Positions 7,484 to 18,182 of a stretch of DNA of 23,473 nt are shown here, in pieces. Origin of the DNA: Promethearchaeota archaeon. Its GTDB lineage: Archaea > Asgardarchaeota > Lokiarchaeia > Sigynarchaeales > SOKP01. The translations under genes and the position numbers were made by a program. The stretch lies in contig JAEOTJ010000173.1 in assembly GCA_016839905.1 (NCBI GenBank), forward strand, positions 1 through 23,473, read 5' to 3'. Position 1 is the stretch's first letter, and every line of letters starts with the position of its first letter. The notes below the pieces were generated by a model. The model was not told the DNA's origin. It was given only the letters and a program-made list of their open reading frames with translations, and made no database searches.

Positions 7484-9304
7484 TCAAATTTCGTTTCTAA
7501 TTTTAATAGGAATGTCGATAAAAGAAGCATTTAAAGCATTTCGTGCAATTTTTATCGTAGGTTTACCCTCAGGAGGGTATTGTTTAAAAGTATCCTTATC
7601 CGCACCCGCAATGGCAAGTTTGAGGCGATGTCCTTTAGGAATGAAAACTGATGTGGGCCTAAATGCAAATGTAGCTTCGACTATTTCACCAGGTACTATT
7701 GGAGTCGAATCTTTTTTCAAGTAGGAATGATAGGGTACTAAAATCTTGTAAGGAGGTTTCTCTGTCGATATTTTTCGATGAAGTAGACGCAGATTTCCAT
7801 CTGAAAAATAATGGATATTGCCCTCTTCATCCAGTTCTTCTAAATATGCATAAATCGCTCCATCTTCATGCGTTGAGGAAAGAAATAAGCTTATAGTTGC
7901 GTGTCCTGTAATTTCTATATTTTCTTGTAAGGGCGGACTAGTATAACATAACAATCTTTTGTCAGCTTTTTCTCTATTTGAATAATCAATTGGTAATCCT
8001 AAAAGAGTCCACCATCGATTCAATCTACCAGATGTGGCCCGAAAGTTAATTTTATAACTATCTTCTCCTTGTTGGCTCTCTGGTTTTGATACTGATAAGG
8101 TATTTCCATCTGTCAAATACCATTTTTGTCTGTTCATTCCTTCGGGAGGCCAAGAATGAGTCTTTTTCCATTTTTCTTCGCCCATTGTATAATAATAAAG
8201 AGTTTTTCCTTGAATATCCTCACCATAAATGATATTTTCAAAGAAATCTATCCACTTAGTAATTCGTTCTTTTGGAGATGGTGAGACTTTATGCTTTTCA
8301 GGGCTAAGCGGGTTACCTGGAAAGGAGGCACCATGGTTCCAATCTCCTATTATTGCTATGTGTGGATTTTCTAGATTAATAAATCGATTAATTACAGAAT
8401 CAACATACGCAGAGTCTAGCCATGATACCCAACTTAGCACTTTAACATTTGATTTTTCAAGTTCTTTTTTATGAGGGAATGCGCTGATATCATCAATAGT
8501 AGAGCCATCTGGAAGAAGATCATCTCTGAAGTCCTTATCGTTAGATAATTCATAGACATATACGTTCGAACCGTGTTCTTTAATGGCTTCCTTTAATAAA
8601 CTCTCGTTACTATCAGAGTCAATAGGTTTGACACCTTTCATGAGGAGCCATCCAATGGGTATTAATTGCCGCATGGGTGTGCAGTCGTTATGATCAAGCT
8701 TTTTTCCCATAAAAGACCACATTTGCATAAAGGCCTTGTTATAACATCCTCCGGGCGCGACAATATCAGTAAAAGCATCCCATAGAGAGTGTCCGGGCAT
8801 TACTGCCTTCACTGCGGGATGATTATTTGTTGCGAGTAATTCGGCTGATAATCCAGAATATGAAATTCCATTGGCTACCACATTTCCATCTGACCATGGC
8901 TGCGAAATGATCCAATCAACAATTTCCGGGCTATCCTTATTTTCTTCCTTTGAAAAGGGATATGGTCGAGTCCCAAAAGATGCTCCACACCCTCTTACAT
9001 CCGTATAAACAACGGCATACCCTCGATTTGTAAACAATCTGGGCGTAGGTGAGTTTATTAATGTTTCTCTAAATATCCACCTAAATGGAATTCTTAGTTT
9101 GGAAGATCTCCAATATCTTGTTTGAAATAATAGAGTAGGTATCTTAGTGCCATTAGCTAATCCTTTAGGAAGGCAAATTGTCGCAGCAATTTTCACATCA
9201 TCTCTCATTTGAATGTAGATATTAGTTATGCTATAATCCTCATAATTTTGCCTTTCTGGAGAATTCCATTTTAACATGAAGGGATTGTCATTATTATCGC
9301 CCAT
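7484..9304 (-). CDS. CocE/NonD family hydrolase (peptidase S15-like)
   Basis: A 606-residue alpha/beta hydrolase of the X-Pro dipeptidyl-peptidase/cocaine esterase type. The N-terminal domain carries DVKIAATICLPKG, the segment VVYTDVRGCGASFG, and the nucleophile elbow GISYSG with Ser148 as the likely nucleophile. The expected Asp is in the region LSWVSWLDSAYVDS and the likely catalytic His is in GDWNHGA. The C-terminal part, from about residue 390, is a jelly-roll domain (TGHATISLFLSSTHEDGAIYA; FIPKGHRLKLAIAG), as in the family. No signal peptide is seen, so it is probably cytoplasmic. The substrate could be an ester, amide or proline peptide. It is followed by a small unknown gene in the same direction. 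Confidence 0.88.
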   Translation of the reverse strand: MGDNNDNPFMLKWNSPERQNYEDYSITNIYIQMRDDVKIAATICLPKGLANGTKIPTLLFQTRYWRSSKLRIPFRWIFRETLINSPTPRLFTNRGYAVVYTDVRGCGASFGTRPYPFSKEENKDSPEIVDWIISQPWSDGNVVANGISYSGLSAELLATNNHPAVKAVMPGHSLWDAFTDIVAPGGCYNKAFMQMWSFMGKKLDHNDCTPMRQLIPIGWLLMKGVKPIDSDSNESLLKEAIKEHGSNVYVYELSNDKDFRDDLLPDGSTIDDISAFPHKKELEKSNVKVLSWVSWLDSAYVDSVINRFINLENPHIAIIGDWNHGASFPGNPLSPEKHKVSPSPKERITKWIDFFENIIYGEDIQGKTLYYYTMGEEKWKKTHSWPPEGMNRQKWYLTDGNTLSVSKPESQQGEDSYKINFRATSGRLNRWWTLLGLPIDYSNREKADKRLLCYTSPPLQENIEITGHATISLFLSSTHEDGAIYAYLEELDEEGNIHYFSDGNLRLLHRKISTEKPPYKILVPYHSYLKKDSTPIVPGEIVEATFAFRPTSVFIPKGHRLKLAIAGADKDTFKQYPPEGKPTIKIARNALNASFIDIPIKIRNEI

Positions 9305-9360
9305 AATAAAATCATCTTATAATTTTAAATAAGTCTTACTTGATCTTTTCAAAAGTATCT

Positions 9361-11514
9361 TTATTGGTATGGTTTTATAACATGAATAACATCATCATAA
9401 TCAATTCCTAACTCCTTTACTAGTTCAATTGTCGGACAACCAAACGCATTCCAACCACGTTTTCTATAAACTGCTTCTTGAAGTTTTAAATATTGAATCT
9501 CTCTATATTTTCTTAATATTTTCATTTTCTCCTCCGTGGATTTCCCTTCAATATTTATATCCAATTCCTTCAACTGTTCATCATATCTCTCTTGGCGACT
9601 TTCGTATTCCATCTTAGTTACGGGGCCCATCGCTCGATAGGGAAGATTTGAATCGTGCTTTCTTAAGCCCTTCCCTTGTCGAATACTGAAAACTTTTTGT
9701 AAATTGTATACTCGCTCAGACATTTTTATTAAATCATCTGGTTCAGATTTAATTCCTGTAACTGCAGAATAATAATCAGCATACCATTGTACGTGCTGAG
9801 GTATCTTAGCTTGTATTAATTCCCCTCCCATTTTTATCGGTAAATCGTAGTTAGAGGGAGGAGGTACATCATTCCAGCCCAATTTACAGAGCCCGACCAG
9901 CCCGAACCATGTACGCCAAAGTGGAAACCAATAAAGTGCTTTGGCTTTATCTTCGAATGTTGGGATTGAATGCCGGACTATATCTTCAAAAATAAGCCAT
10001 GCTTCGTCATGCTGGGGCCCTTTTAAAGCGTAACCGTAACCTCCTTGTTGGGTAAGGCTCTCTTTGGTTATATATTCTGAGAATTCTAATCCTTTGTGCT
10101 CCATCCCGATGTCTTGGAGGAATTGGGCGTCAGCGTTATATTTTTCAGCGAAAAGTTTCTTTAAACGTTTTATTCCTTGGCCTATGACTACTCCAAAACC
10201 TTCATCCCTTGCCATCTGATGAATTAATTCAAGAGCAGCTTCAGCATTTCCAAAACTTAAATCGAGCCCTCCAGTGATCTCTTTATTTATTATACCTTCT
10301 TCAAAACATTCCATTATAAAAGCAATTCCCGTACCAACTCCGATCGTATCTAAACCATATGTATCGCAATAAAAATTTGCTTCAAGCACCCAATTAATGT
10401 CCCATACTCCCCAATTGGATCCACAACCTGCCACAGTCTCATACTCGGGACCATCTACAATGACCTTTTCACCCTTAAATGGACCTGTCTTTAGTTCATA
10501 ATCATTTACCCAGTGGGAACAACTTATGCTGCAACCTAACCAGCAATTATCTTGGCCCTTACCTGTAGTTTCTCCAAAGACTTCAAACCATGCTTGGCGA
10601 GTATAGGGGATATTTTTATCTTTTATCTCGCGATGTTGACCAAGTCTATAATTTTCTGTTGGTAATAAGTCTGAGATATTCATAATATCTGTTAAATATC
10701 CTCCTGTACCAACAAATCTCATTTGGTTCATTTTTGGATCCCATTCAACAATTTCCTTCTTATGCTTAGTTCCTATTTCAAGTAATTTATCAACATCTGC
10801 GGGATCATTTTTAATTGCTCCATAAACAGGACCACGACATATAAGAGCTTTCAGTTTCTTATCTGCAAATACTGTTCCAATACCTCCACGACCAGCTTGT
10901 TTGTAAGAAGCCCATTTTCTCTTTCGGACATACCAGGAAGAGTTTAACATCCCCCACCTCGAGAATCTAGCAGCTGGACCCGTGCTTACTACAGCCGTAA
11001 GTTGCTTTTCTTTCTCAGTCGGTTCCTTCGCATATTTCTCAGTTAATTGTTGAGTAAGTATATGAGAATATTCTGATAGTCCGTCAGATTCTTTAACTTT
11101 TTCAATCTGAACAATATGATCCTGACCGTTAATAAAAATAATCACTTCTTTTTCTGCTTTCCCTTGAATTTCAATAGCATCAAAGCCCGACAATTTGGAA
11201 TACGGTCCAAAATGACCCCCTACATTACTGTCTATAATTATACCCGTTAGCGGAGATATTGTGGTCACAATGGATTTTCCACCACCAGGATAATAAGTTG
11301 AGGCTCCAAGTGGTCCCGTGGCCCAACAAATTTCATTTTCTGGATCATCCCATTTGACAATGCGGTCTTTAGGAAGGCCGTTCCACATGAGCCAGAGGTC
11401 AAATCCCCTTCCACCGATGAATTTTTCTTTCATTTCATCTGTGACGGGTTTAATGGCGATTTCATTTGCCGTTAGGTTAATGTATAGCGTTCGCCCAGTA
11501 TAGCCTCTCTCCAT
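9361..11514 (-). CDS. Tungsten-dependent aldehyde:ferredoxin oxidoreductase (AOR family)
   Basis: The enzyme has 717 residues if the ATG at 11514 is used. This is preferred over the TTG at 11550, because the family normally begins with a phrase like MERGYTGRTLYINLT. AOR enzymes oxidise aldehydes to acids, passing electrons to ferredoxin through a tungsto-bispterin site and a [4Fe-4S] cluster. Visible family marks are IGGRGFDLWLM, ATGPLGASTYYPGGGKS, the pterin-loop QAGRGGIGTVFADKKLKA, and the cluster cysteines in CWLGCSISC with a later GLCKLGW. The first three cysteines are spaced C-x3-C-x3-C, whereas the Pyrococcus AOR type is C-x2-C-x3-C. The chain is about 100 residues longer than Pyrococcus AOR, with extra charged sequence near the C-terminus (ESRQERYDEQLKELDINIE). 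It could be one of the less characterised AOR subfamilies rather than AOR itself. Confidence 0.9.
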   Translation of the reverse strand: MERGYTGRTLYINLTANEIAIKPVTDEMKEKFIGGRGFDLWLMWNGLPKDRIVKWDDPENEICWATGPLGASTYYPGGGKSIVTTISPLTGIIIDSNVGGHFGPYSKLSGFDAIEIQGKAEKEVIIFINGQDHIVQIEKVKESDGLSEYSHILTQQLTEKYAKEPTEKEKQLTAVVSTGPAARFSRWGMLNSSWYVRKRKWASYKQAGRGGIGTVFADKKLKALICRGPVYGAIKNDPADVDKLLEIGTKHKKEIVEWDPKMNQMRFVGTGGYLTDIMNISDLLPTENYRLGQHREIKDKNIPYTRQAWFEVFGETTGKGQDNCWLGCSISCSHWVNDYELKTGPFKGEKVIVDGPEYETVAGCGSNWGVWDINWVLEANFYCDTYGLDTIGVGTGIAFIMECFEEGIINKEITGGLDLSFGNAEAALELIHQMARDEGFGVVIGQGIKRLKKLFAEKYNADAQFLQDIGMEHKGLEFSEYITKESLTQQGGYGYALKGPQHDEAWLIFEDIVRHSIPTFEDKAKALYWFPLWRTWFGLVGLCKLGWNDVPPPSNYDLPIKMGGELIQAKIPQHVQWYADYYSAVTGIKSEPDDLIKMSERVYNLQKVFSIRQGKGLRKHDSNLPYRAMGPVTKMEYESRQERYDEQLKELDINIEGKSTEEKMKILRKYREIQYLKLQEAVYRKRGWNAFGCPTIELVKELGIDYDDVIHVIKPYQ

Positions 11515-11550
11515 CTCTCGATGTTCGTATTTTTTCTCTGCTAAGATCAA

Positions 11551-11765
11551 TAATTTTCACGTGTTGATTTATATTGATAATATTAATTTTATATAATAGT
11601 TGAAATTAATCATTTTCTTAAAGATTTAATGAATTGATTAATGATTAATGATACTAAATTTATATTGTTGAATTTAAAAATAAACTAACATTAAGAAGAA
11701 TTATAAGTATTTATATTTGAAAGTTGAATTAAAAAATATTATAAATAATTTTTAAAAAAAAAAAT
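11551..11765. other. A+T-rich intergenic leader, no gene seen
   Basis: This is the first part of the gap between the divergent AOR and SCP2 genes. It is almost entirely A and T, with short repeats of ATTAATGATTAATGAT type near 11627-11652. No open frame of note or stable fold is visible. It must hold the promoters of both directions, but no TATA box can be singled out in such biased sequence. Confidence 0.6.
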
Positions 11766-11766
11766 G

Positions 11767-11836
11767 ACATTTGCGGCGACGGTGGCAACAACACGCATAA
11801 TGTTAACAATGTCACCAACAAGGCGAATGTAATAGA
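11767..11836 (+). ncRNA. Candidate structured RNA (possible H/ACA-like guide or 5' leader element)
   Basis: A G+C-rich island in very A+T-rich DNA that folds well. Stem 1 is 11767-11774 with 11823-11830, eight pairs including one U-G. A symmetric internal loop of six plus six nucleotides follows (11775-11780, 11817-11822). Stem 2 is 11781-11787 with 11810-11816, seven pairs including one G-U. A small hairpin of 11790-11793 with 11801-11804 sits inside the terminal loop. Just after stem 1 comes AAUAGA, which holds an ANA-type triplet. A stem, a pocket, a stem and an ANA tail is the archaeal H/ACA plan, but no clear kink-turn is seen. The element ends 33 nt before the SCP2 start at 11864, so a cis-acting leader is the alternative. 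The strand is assigned from that context. Confidence 0.45.
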
Positions 11837-11863
11837 CCATAATAAGTATAAGATGTGTGTAAA

Positions 11864-12253
11864 ATGAGTGAAGAGGAAAAGATTTGCGTTAGGGTGTTAA
11901 TTAATATGATTACATTCGCAATTAAGCAAATAACAACAATGGATGCTGAATACAAGGCAAAAATAGAGCCTTTAAATGAAATAACCCAATGGAATATTGG
12001 AGATGATATATCATATTATTCTGAAATGAAGGGAACTGATATCAAGCTAATTGAAGGAAAAGCACCAAGTCCATCCTTAACTATTGAGATAATTGATGCA
12101 CCTTCAGCATTGCAAATGTTAACTGGTCAAGCTCCGATTCAACAAATGATGGTAGATAAAAAATTCAACGTTATTGGAGACCAGCAAAGAATACCTAATG
12201 TTATGTTTATATTTGATACTGTAAATAAATATTTAGGAGATATGCGTCAATAG
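11864..12253 (+). CDS. SCP2-like sterol/lipid carrier domain protein (first copy)
   Basis: A 129-residue single-domain protein starting at the ATG at 11864 (MSEEEKICVRV); a GTG nine bases upstream is the alternative. An alpha/beta plan is visible: an N-terminal helix, then strands around ITQWNIGDDISYYSEMKGT, then APSPSLTIEIIDAPSALQMLTG. The last phrase matches the SCP2 pattern of a strand reading xxTIxxxD followed by a helix over the lipid cavity. The C-terminal part KFNVIGDQQRIPNVMFIF corresponds to the family's segment V.GD...a..l. Members bind acyl-CoAs or other lipids. The neighbour at 12262 is a paralogue of the same length, eight bases downstream, so the two form an operon. Confidence 0.68.
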   Translation: MSEEEKICVRVLINMITFAIKQITTMDAEYKAKIEPLNEITQWNIGDDISYYSEMKGTDIKLIEGKAPSPSLTIEIIDAPSALQMLTGQAPIQQMMVDKKFNVIGDQQRIPNVMFIFDTVNKYLGDMRQ

Positions 12254-12261
12254 GTGATTAT

Positions 12262-12651
12262 ATGGATAAGAAAGAATTGCAAATTAAAATGTTTGTTTAT
12301 ATCATGATGAAAGCTGTTGAAGAGATTGCTAAAGTTGACGAAGAGATGCAGGAAGACATGGAGGAATATGTAGTAAAAATTCAATGGAGGATTGGTGAAA
12401 ACGTAAAGGGATATCAAGTTTTCAACGAAGGAGAATATTCATATGCTTTGGATGCTGAAATTGATGATCCTGATGTAACCATGACAATTAATGATATAGA
12501 TAAAGCAAAAGCCTTCTTTATGGGAGAAATAGATGGAACTTCTGCATACATGTCTGGAGATCTTACAATTGAAGGAAGCCTACCTTTGATTTTAGAATAT
12601 AATAATATTGCAGATCATATCATGGATTATTTAGAGCCAATAAGAGGGTAA
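12262..12651 (+). CDS. SCP2-like sterol/lipid carrier domain protein (second copy)
   Basis: A 129-residue paralogue of the preceding gene with the same order of elements: an N-terminal helix (MFVYIMMKAVEEIAKVDEEM), YVVKIQWRIGENVKGYQVF, then DPDVTMTINDIDKAKAFFMGEIDG and AYMSGDLTIEGSLPLILEYN. The phrase SGDLTIEG aligns with FNVIGDQQ of the first copy, and DPDVTMTI with SPSLTIEI. It is preceded by GGTGAT five bases before the ATG, a good Shine-Dalgarno match. Probably the two proteins act together, for example as a heterodimeric lipid carrier, but this is inferred only from the tandem arrangement. Confidence 0.68.
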   Translation: MDKKELQIKMFVYIMMKAVEEIAKVDEEMQEDMEEYVVKIQWRIGENVKGYQVFNEGEYSYALDAEIDDPDVTMTINDIDKAKAFFMGEIDGTSAYMSGDLTIEGSLPLILEYNNIADHIMDYLEPIRG

Positions 12652-12809
12652 ACAGTTTTTATTAAGATATATTAAATTTATTTCAATTATATTTTTTTAA
12701 ACTTTTTTTTATTGAAAGTTGAAGGTTTAAGAGATTTTTAAAAAGAAGTTAAATTAAAAATAATTCATTCAAATAATTTATTTCTAATAATTTATTTCTC
12801 CTTAATAAC

Positions 12810-13763
12810 TTGGATAATGATAATATAAAAAAAGGAATTATTTTTGGAATAATTGGAGTCTTAATAGTAGGATTTCAGCCAATAATCGCTAACTCAAGAC
12901 CTGCAATACTCGATTTTTACATCTTTGCTGCTATGACCATGATTGTAGAAGCATTAATCTTCTTTCCTCTCCTTCTTTTAGAGAGAAGAAAGATTAGGAC
13001 GAATTATAAGAATAAATTAATCACTTTTGAAGAAAAGGATTCATTACTTAACGGATATAAGAAAAATATGCTTCTCCTAATCTTTGTGGGTGTTGCTTTT
13101 GGTATTGGAATGATGCTTTTCTTTATTGGTTATCAGGAAGCAGGAGTGATAAATGGCTCCTTAGCTCAAAAATCAACGGTAATTTTTTCTTTATTATTTG
13201 GTTTTTTAATTTTAGGGGAAAGAATTTCAAAAAGTCAAATCTTTTTTTCATTAGTATTATCATTTGGACTAATATTAGCCGTTACTCAGGGTTCTTTCAA
13301 TTTACTTGAGTTTAATGCAGGAGTTTTAATAATACTCATATTATCAGGAATTTGGATGTTAGGTCATACATTGACTAAGCCAGTCCTCGATAGAAATGAA
13401 GCTACTCCCATTTTGATCATATTTTTGCGAAATTTAATTGGGGGGATTTTGTTATTTCTTACATATTTCTTGTTTTTTCCCATATCAAATCTAAGATTTT
13501 TTCATGATCCAATCAATATTTTCTTTTTTATTGTAATGGGCGTGGTGTATGGAACCGGGTTATATTGTTGGTATCAAACTCTCTCATGTTTAGATGTTTC
13601 CAAAGCTTCAATATTAGTTTCACCCACTCCTATTATAACGGCTTTATATGCCATTTTATTTTTTGGAGTTTTTCTAAACATTTACCAACTTATTGGAACG
13701 TGTATAGTTATTTTATCAATAATTTTACTTTTTAGAGAAAAGGAAAGTGATGAAAAAAAATGA
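12810..13763 (+). CDS. DMT-superfamily (EamA-like) permease
   Basis: A 317-residue membrane protein starting at TTG 12810. About ten hydrophobic helices are visible in two halves: for example GIIFGIIGVLIVGF near the N-terminus and GVLIILILSGIWMLGHTLT at the start of the second half. The EamA repeat ends are recognisable as SLLFGFLILGERISKSQIF in the first half and ALYAILFFGVFLNIYQLIG in the second. Such proteins export or import small metabolites; no substrate can be read from the sequence. A charged cytosolic loop (LLERRKIRTNYKNKL) interrupts the first half. It is flanked by long A+T-rich spacers and stands alone. Confidence 0.82.
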   Translation: MDNDNIKKGIIFGIIGVLIVGFQPIIANSRPAILDFYIFAAMTMIVEALIFFPLLLLERRKIRTNYKNKLITFEEKDSLLNGYKKNMLLLIFVGVAFGIGMMLFFIGYQEAGVINGSLAQKSTVIFSLLFGFLILGERISKSQIFFSLVLSFGLILAVTQGSFNLLEFNAGVLIILILSGIWMLGHTLTKPVLDRNEATPILIIFLRNLIGGILLFLTYFLFFPISNLRFFHDPINIFFFIVMGVVYGTGLYCWYQTLSCLDVSKASILVSPTPIITALYAILFFGVFLNIYQLIGTCIVILSIILLFREKESDEKK

Positions 13764-13808
13764 AACTATCTGATAGAAGTTTTCTATTGGTTCATAATCT
13801 CGACAAAC

Positions 13809-14255
13809 TTAGATTGAATTTACGATTTTTTTTGGTTTTATCAAGGAGATATGTATCGATACAAGACTCGCTATAATGATCAATAGGATCTGAACCCATA
13901 AAATTGATATAAATATAATTGAAATTATAATCGTTATCCATAAAAGGATTATTGTAATTGCCTTTACTTTAAAGGTAAGTCCTTTACCAGCTCGATAATC
14001 TCTTATTATTTTTCCAAATAGTTTATTATTTAATAACCAATTATATGCTTTTTCTGAACTTCTATAATAACAAGCTGCGGCTAAAAGTAAAAAGGGCGTT
14101 GTAGGAAATATAGGTATAACTATCCCAATAATACCTAATATTAAGCTGGTTGTACCAGCGATATAATATAATCCTCTTTTTAATTTACTTTGGGATATTT
14201 TAAGTTCCTTTGAAGTATTTTCCTCAAGTCTGGTTTCTAATTCTTCAGTCATCAT
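13809..14255 (-). CDS. DUF454 (YbaN-like) inner-membrane protein
   Basis: A 148-residue protein matching the DUF454/YbaN family. After a charged N-terminus comes RGLYYIAGTTSLILGIIGI, then the family signature PIFPTTPFLLLAAACYYRSS. The segment NWLLNNKLFGKIIRDYRAG follows, and then two hydrophobic helices near the C-terminus. The role of the family is not established. It lies downstream of katG on the same strand with a gap of 41 nt, but its base composition is A+T-rich like the host and unlike katG. Confidence 0.85.
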   Translation of the reverse strand: MMTEELETRLEENTSKELKISQSKLKRGLYYIAGTTSLILGIIGIVIPIFPTTPFLLLAAACYYRSSEKAYNWLLNNKLFGKIIRDYRAGKGLTFKVKAITIILLWITIIISIIFISILWVQILLIIIASLVSIHISLIKPKKIVNSI

Positions 14256-14296
14256 TAAAGTTTAAACCTCAATAAAAAAAAATTAAGATTAAGGTA

Positions 14297-16516
<2,220 letters not shown>

Positions 16517-16548
16517 TTAGAATTTTTAATTTTAAACCCACTTAAAAT

Positions 16549-16600
16549 TATACTATTGATTCATTATTTTAGTATAGTTATAATTCTATGTCTTATAATT
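16549..16600. promoter_or_regulatory. Candidate PerR operator between katG and perR
   Basis: The spacer between the divergent genes holds an inverted repeat TATACTA (16549-16555)/TAGTATA (16570-16576). It also holds two copies of TTATAATT (16578-16585, 16593-16600) spaced 15 bases apart, about one and a half helical turns. The known Bacillus PerR box is TTATAATNATTATAA, so TTATAATT is a matching half-site. In such A+T-rich DNA, chance matches are easy. Confidence 0.35.
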
Positions 16601-16729
16601 TATTTAATCAATATTCATTCCTAAGTAGGATTGAATACTAAATGATTTTTATTATTAAAAAAGGTTATCTTTATATAATAAAAGTTATTTTTAGATCACA
16701 GAATATATTTTAAAATAAAACATAAACAA

Positions 16730-17167
16730 GTGCTATCGATGGATGATGATGAACTGATTAATCTTTTTAGAGATAAGGGATTTAAAGTAACAGTTCAACG
16801 ATTAACAATATGCAAATACGTGTTAACAAGAGATGATCATCCATCAGCAGATCAAATATATCAAGCTTTAAAAATTGATTATCCTACAATAAGTTTGGGA
16901 ACCACTTATAAGACACTACATTTATTAAAAGAGCTTGGATTGATACAAGAACTTGGATTTAACGAGGGTACTATAAGATATGATCCCGATGTGGTTCTTC
17001 ATATCAATATTGTATGTAATAAATGTGGTAAAATATATGACCACAAACCTGAGGATCTTGAGATTTATTGGGAAAAAATACTCTCTACACTGGATTTTGA
17101 ACCTCAAGGTCAGCGGATTGACATTTATAAAGAATGCAAAGAATGTAGAAATCCTTTAAAGTTGTAA
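16730..17167 (+). CDS. perR: PerR-type peroxide-sensing Fur family repressor
   Basis: A 145-residue Fur-family regulator. From the GTG at 16730 the key residues fall at the same numbers as in Bacillus PerR: His37 (DDHPSAD), Asp85 (RYD), His91, Asp104 (KIYD), and the zinc cysteines 96, 99, 136 and 139 (CNKC, CKEC). Position 93 is Asn, where Bacillus has the metal ligand His. Asp104 is the usual mark of PerR rather than Fur. PerR represses peroxide-defence genes until its Fe-bound histidines are oxidised by H2O2. The divergent neighbour katG is the natural target. The ATG at 16739 is an alternative start. The next gene follows after 7 nt. Confidence 0.88.
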   Translation: MLSMDDDELINLFRDKGFKVTVQRLTICKYVLTRDDHPSADQIYQALKIDYPTISLGTTYKTLHLLKELGLIQELGFNEGTIRYDPDVVLHINIVCNKCGKIYDHKPEDLEIYWEKILSTLDFEPQGQRIDIYKECKECRNPLKL

Positions 17168-17174
17168 TATATAA

Positions 17175-18107
17175 ATGAAAAAGTCTAAATTAGAATATGA
17201 GGATTATTGGTTTAATTACGTTTTAAAAACTGATCCTAACAAAATTAAAGCAATAATTAAAGAAGAATATATAGAGTCTGATAATTTAAAAATCCATTTG
17301 GATATCTATGATAATGAACGCTCGCTAGATAAAACAATTATTTTTATTCATGGTACATCAGTTTACAGTCGATTTTATGCAGAATTCTGTTATAATCTTT
17401 ATACTAAAGGATATCAGATTGTTGCACCTGATATGATTGGTCATGGTTTGAGTGAAGGAGTTAGAGGTCATTTTACTATGAATGAATACACTAAAACTAT
17501 TTATAATGTAAGTTCTTACATAATAGATAACTATAATGATAATATAATTGTAATGGGATCGAGTTTGGGAGGAATAACTTCATTATATTGTGCTGCTAAT
17601 GATAATAGATTAAAAGGGGCTATTTGTCATAATGTGGCAATTTTTAATGAAGAAGCTCATAAAAAAATCATTAGAGGAGATAAAAGATTCGAAGATTTAA
17701 AAGCAAAAGTACCTAAATTAGCAAAAATCTCTCCCAAATTTAAAGCAAGTGTTCTAAGTTATTTGGATTTCAGTAAATTAGCAAAATCAAAGAAGATGCA
17801 AGATGTAATAGATGTTTTATTAAAGGATAAGATTTTAGCTTTAAAATATACTCTTACCTCGCTAATGACTCAAATGACTGCTCCTTTATCGAGGCCTGTC
17901 GAAAAAATTGAAATACCAGTAATGATAATTAATGGAAATGAGGATATTTTATTTTCTGTTGACTATATGAAAGAGATTTTTAACAGACTAACGTGTGAAC
18001 ATAAAAAATTGGAAATCATTGAAGGAGCATCGCATTTAATCCTCCAAGAAAACATTAATGATGTTATTTCATGCATAATTCCATGGATAGAAAAGGTTTT
18101 ATATTAA
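17175..18107 (+). CDS. Alpha/beta hydrolase, monoacylglycerol lipase-like
   Basis: A serine hydrolase of 310 residues. The oxyanion region is IIFIHGTSVYSRFY, followed by VAPDMIGHGLSEGVRGHF, a phrase typical of monoacylglycerol lipase/lysophospholipase (Hydrolase_4) proteins. The nucleophile elbow is MGSSLGG, the Asp is in INGNEDILF and the His in EGASHLI. No signal peptide is present, so a cytosolic lipid esterase is likely. It is transcribed 7 nt after perR and may share its promoter, so it might be peroxide-responsive; that is inference. Confidence 0.85.
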   Translation: MKKSKLEYEDYWFNYVLKTDPNKIKAIIKEEYIESDNLKIHLDIYDNERSLDKTIIFIHGTSVYSRFYAEFCYNLYTKGYQIVAPDMIGHGLSEGVRGHFTMNEYTKTIYNVSSYIIDNYNDNIIVMGSSLGGITSLYCAANDNRLKGAICHNVAIFNEEAHKKIIRGDKRFEDLKAKVPKLAKISPKFKASVLSYLDFSKLAKSKKMQDVIDVLLKDKILALKYTLTSLMTQMTAPLSRPVEKIEIPVMIINGNEDILFSVDYMKEIFNRLTCEHKKLEIIEGASHLILQENINDVISCIIPWIEKVLY

Positions 18108-18182
18108 GAAATAAGTTTAAATTGTAATTCAGAGTAATGTATAATATTACAGGAAATAATATTTTTTTTTCAATTACCCAAA

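Noticed and set aside
11764..11832. A 22-codon open frame from the ATG at 11764.
   Set aside because: Its composition is explained by the strong RNA fold; no ribosome-binding site or recognisable peptide is seen.
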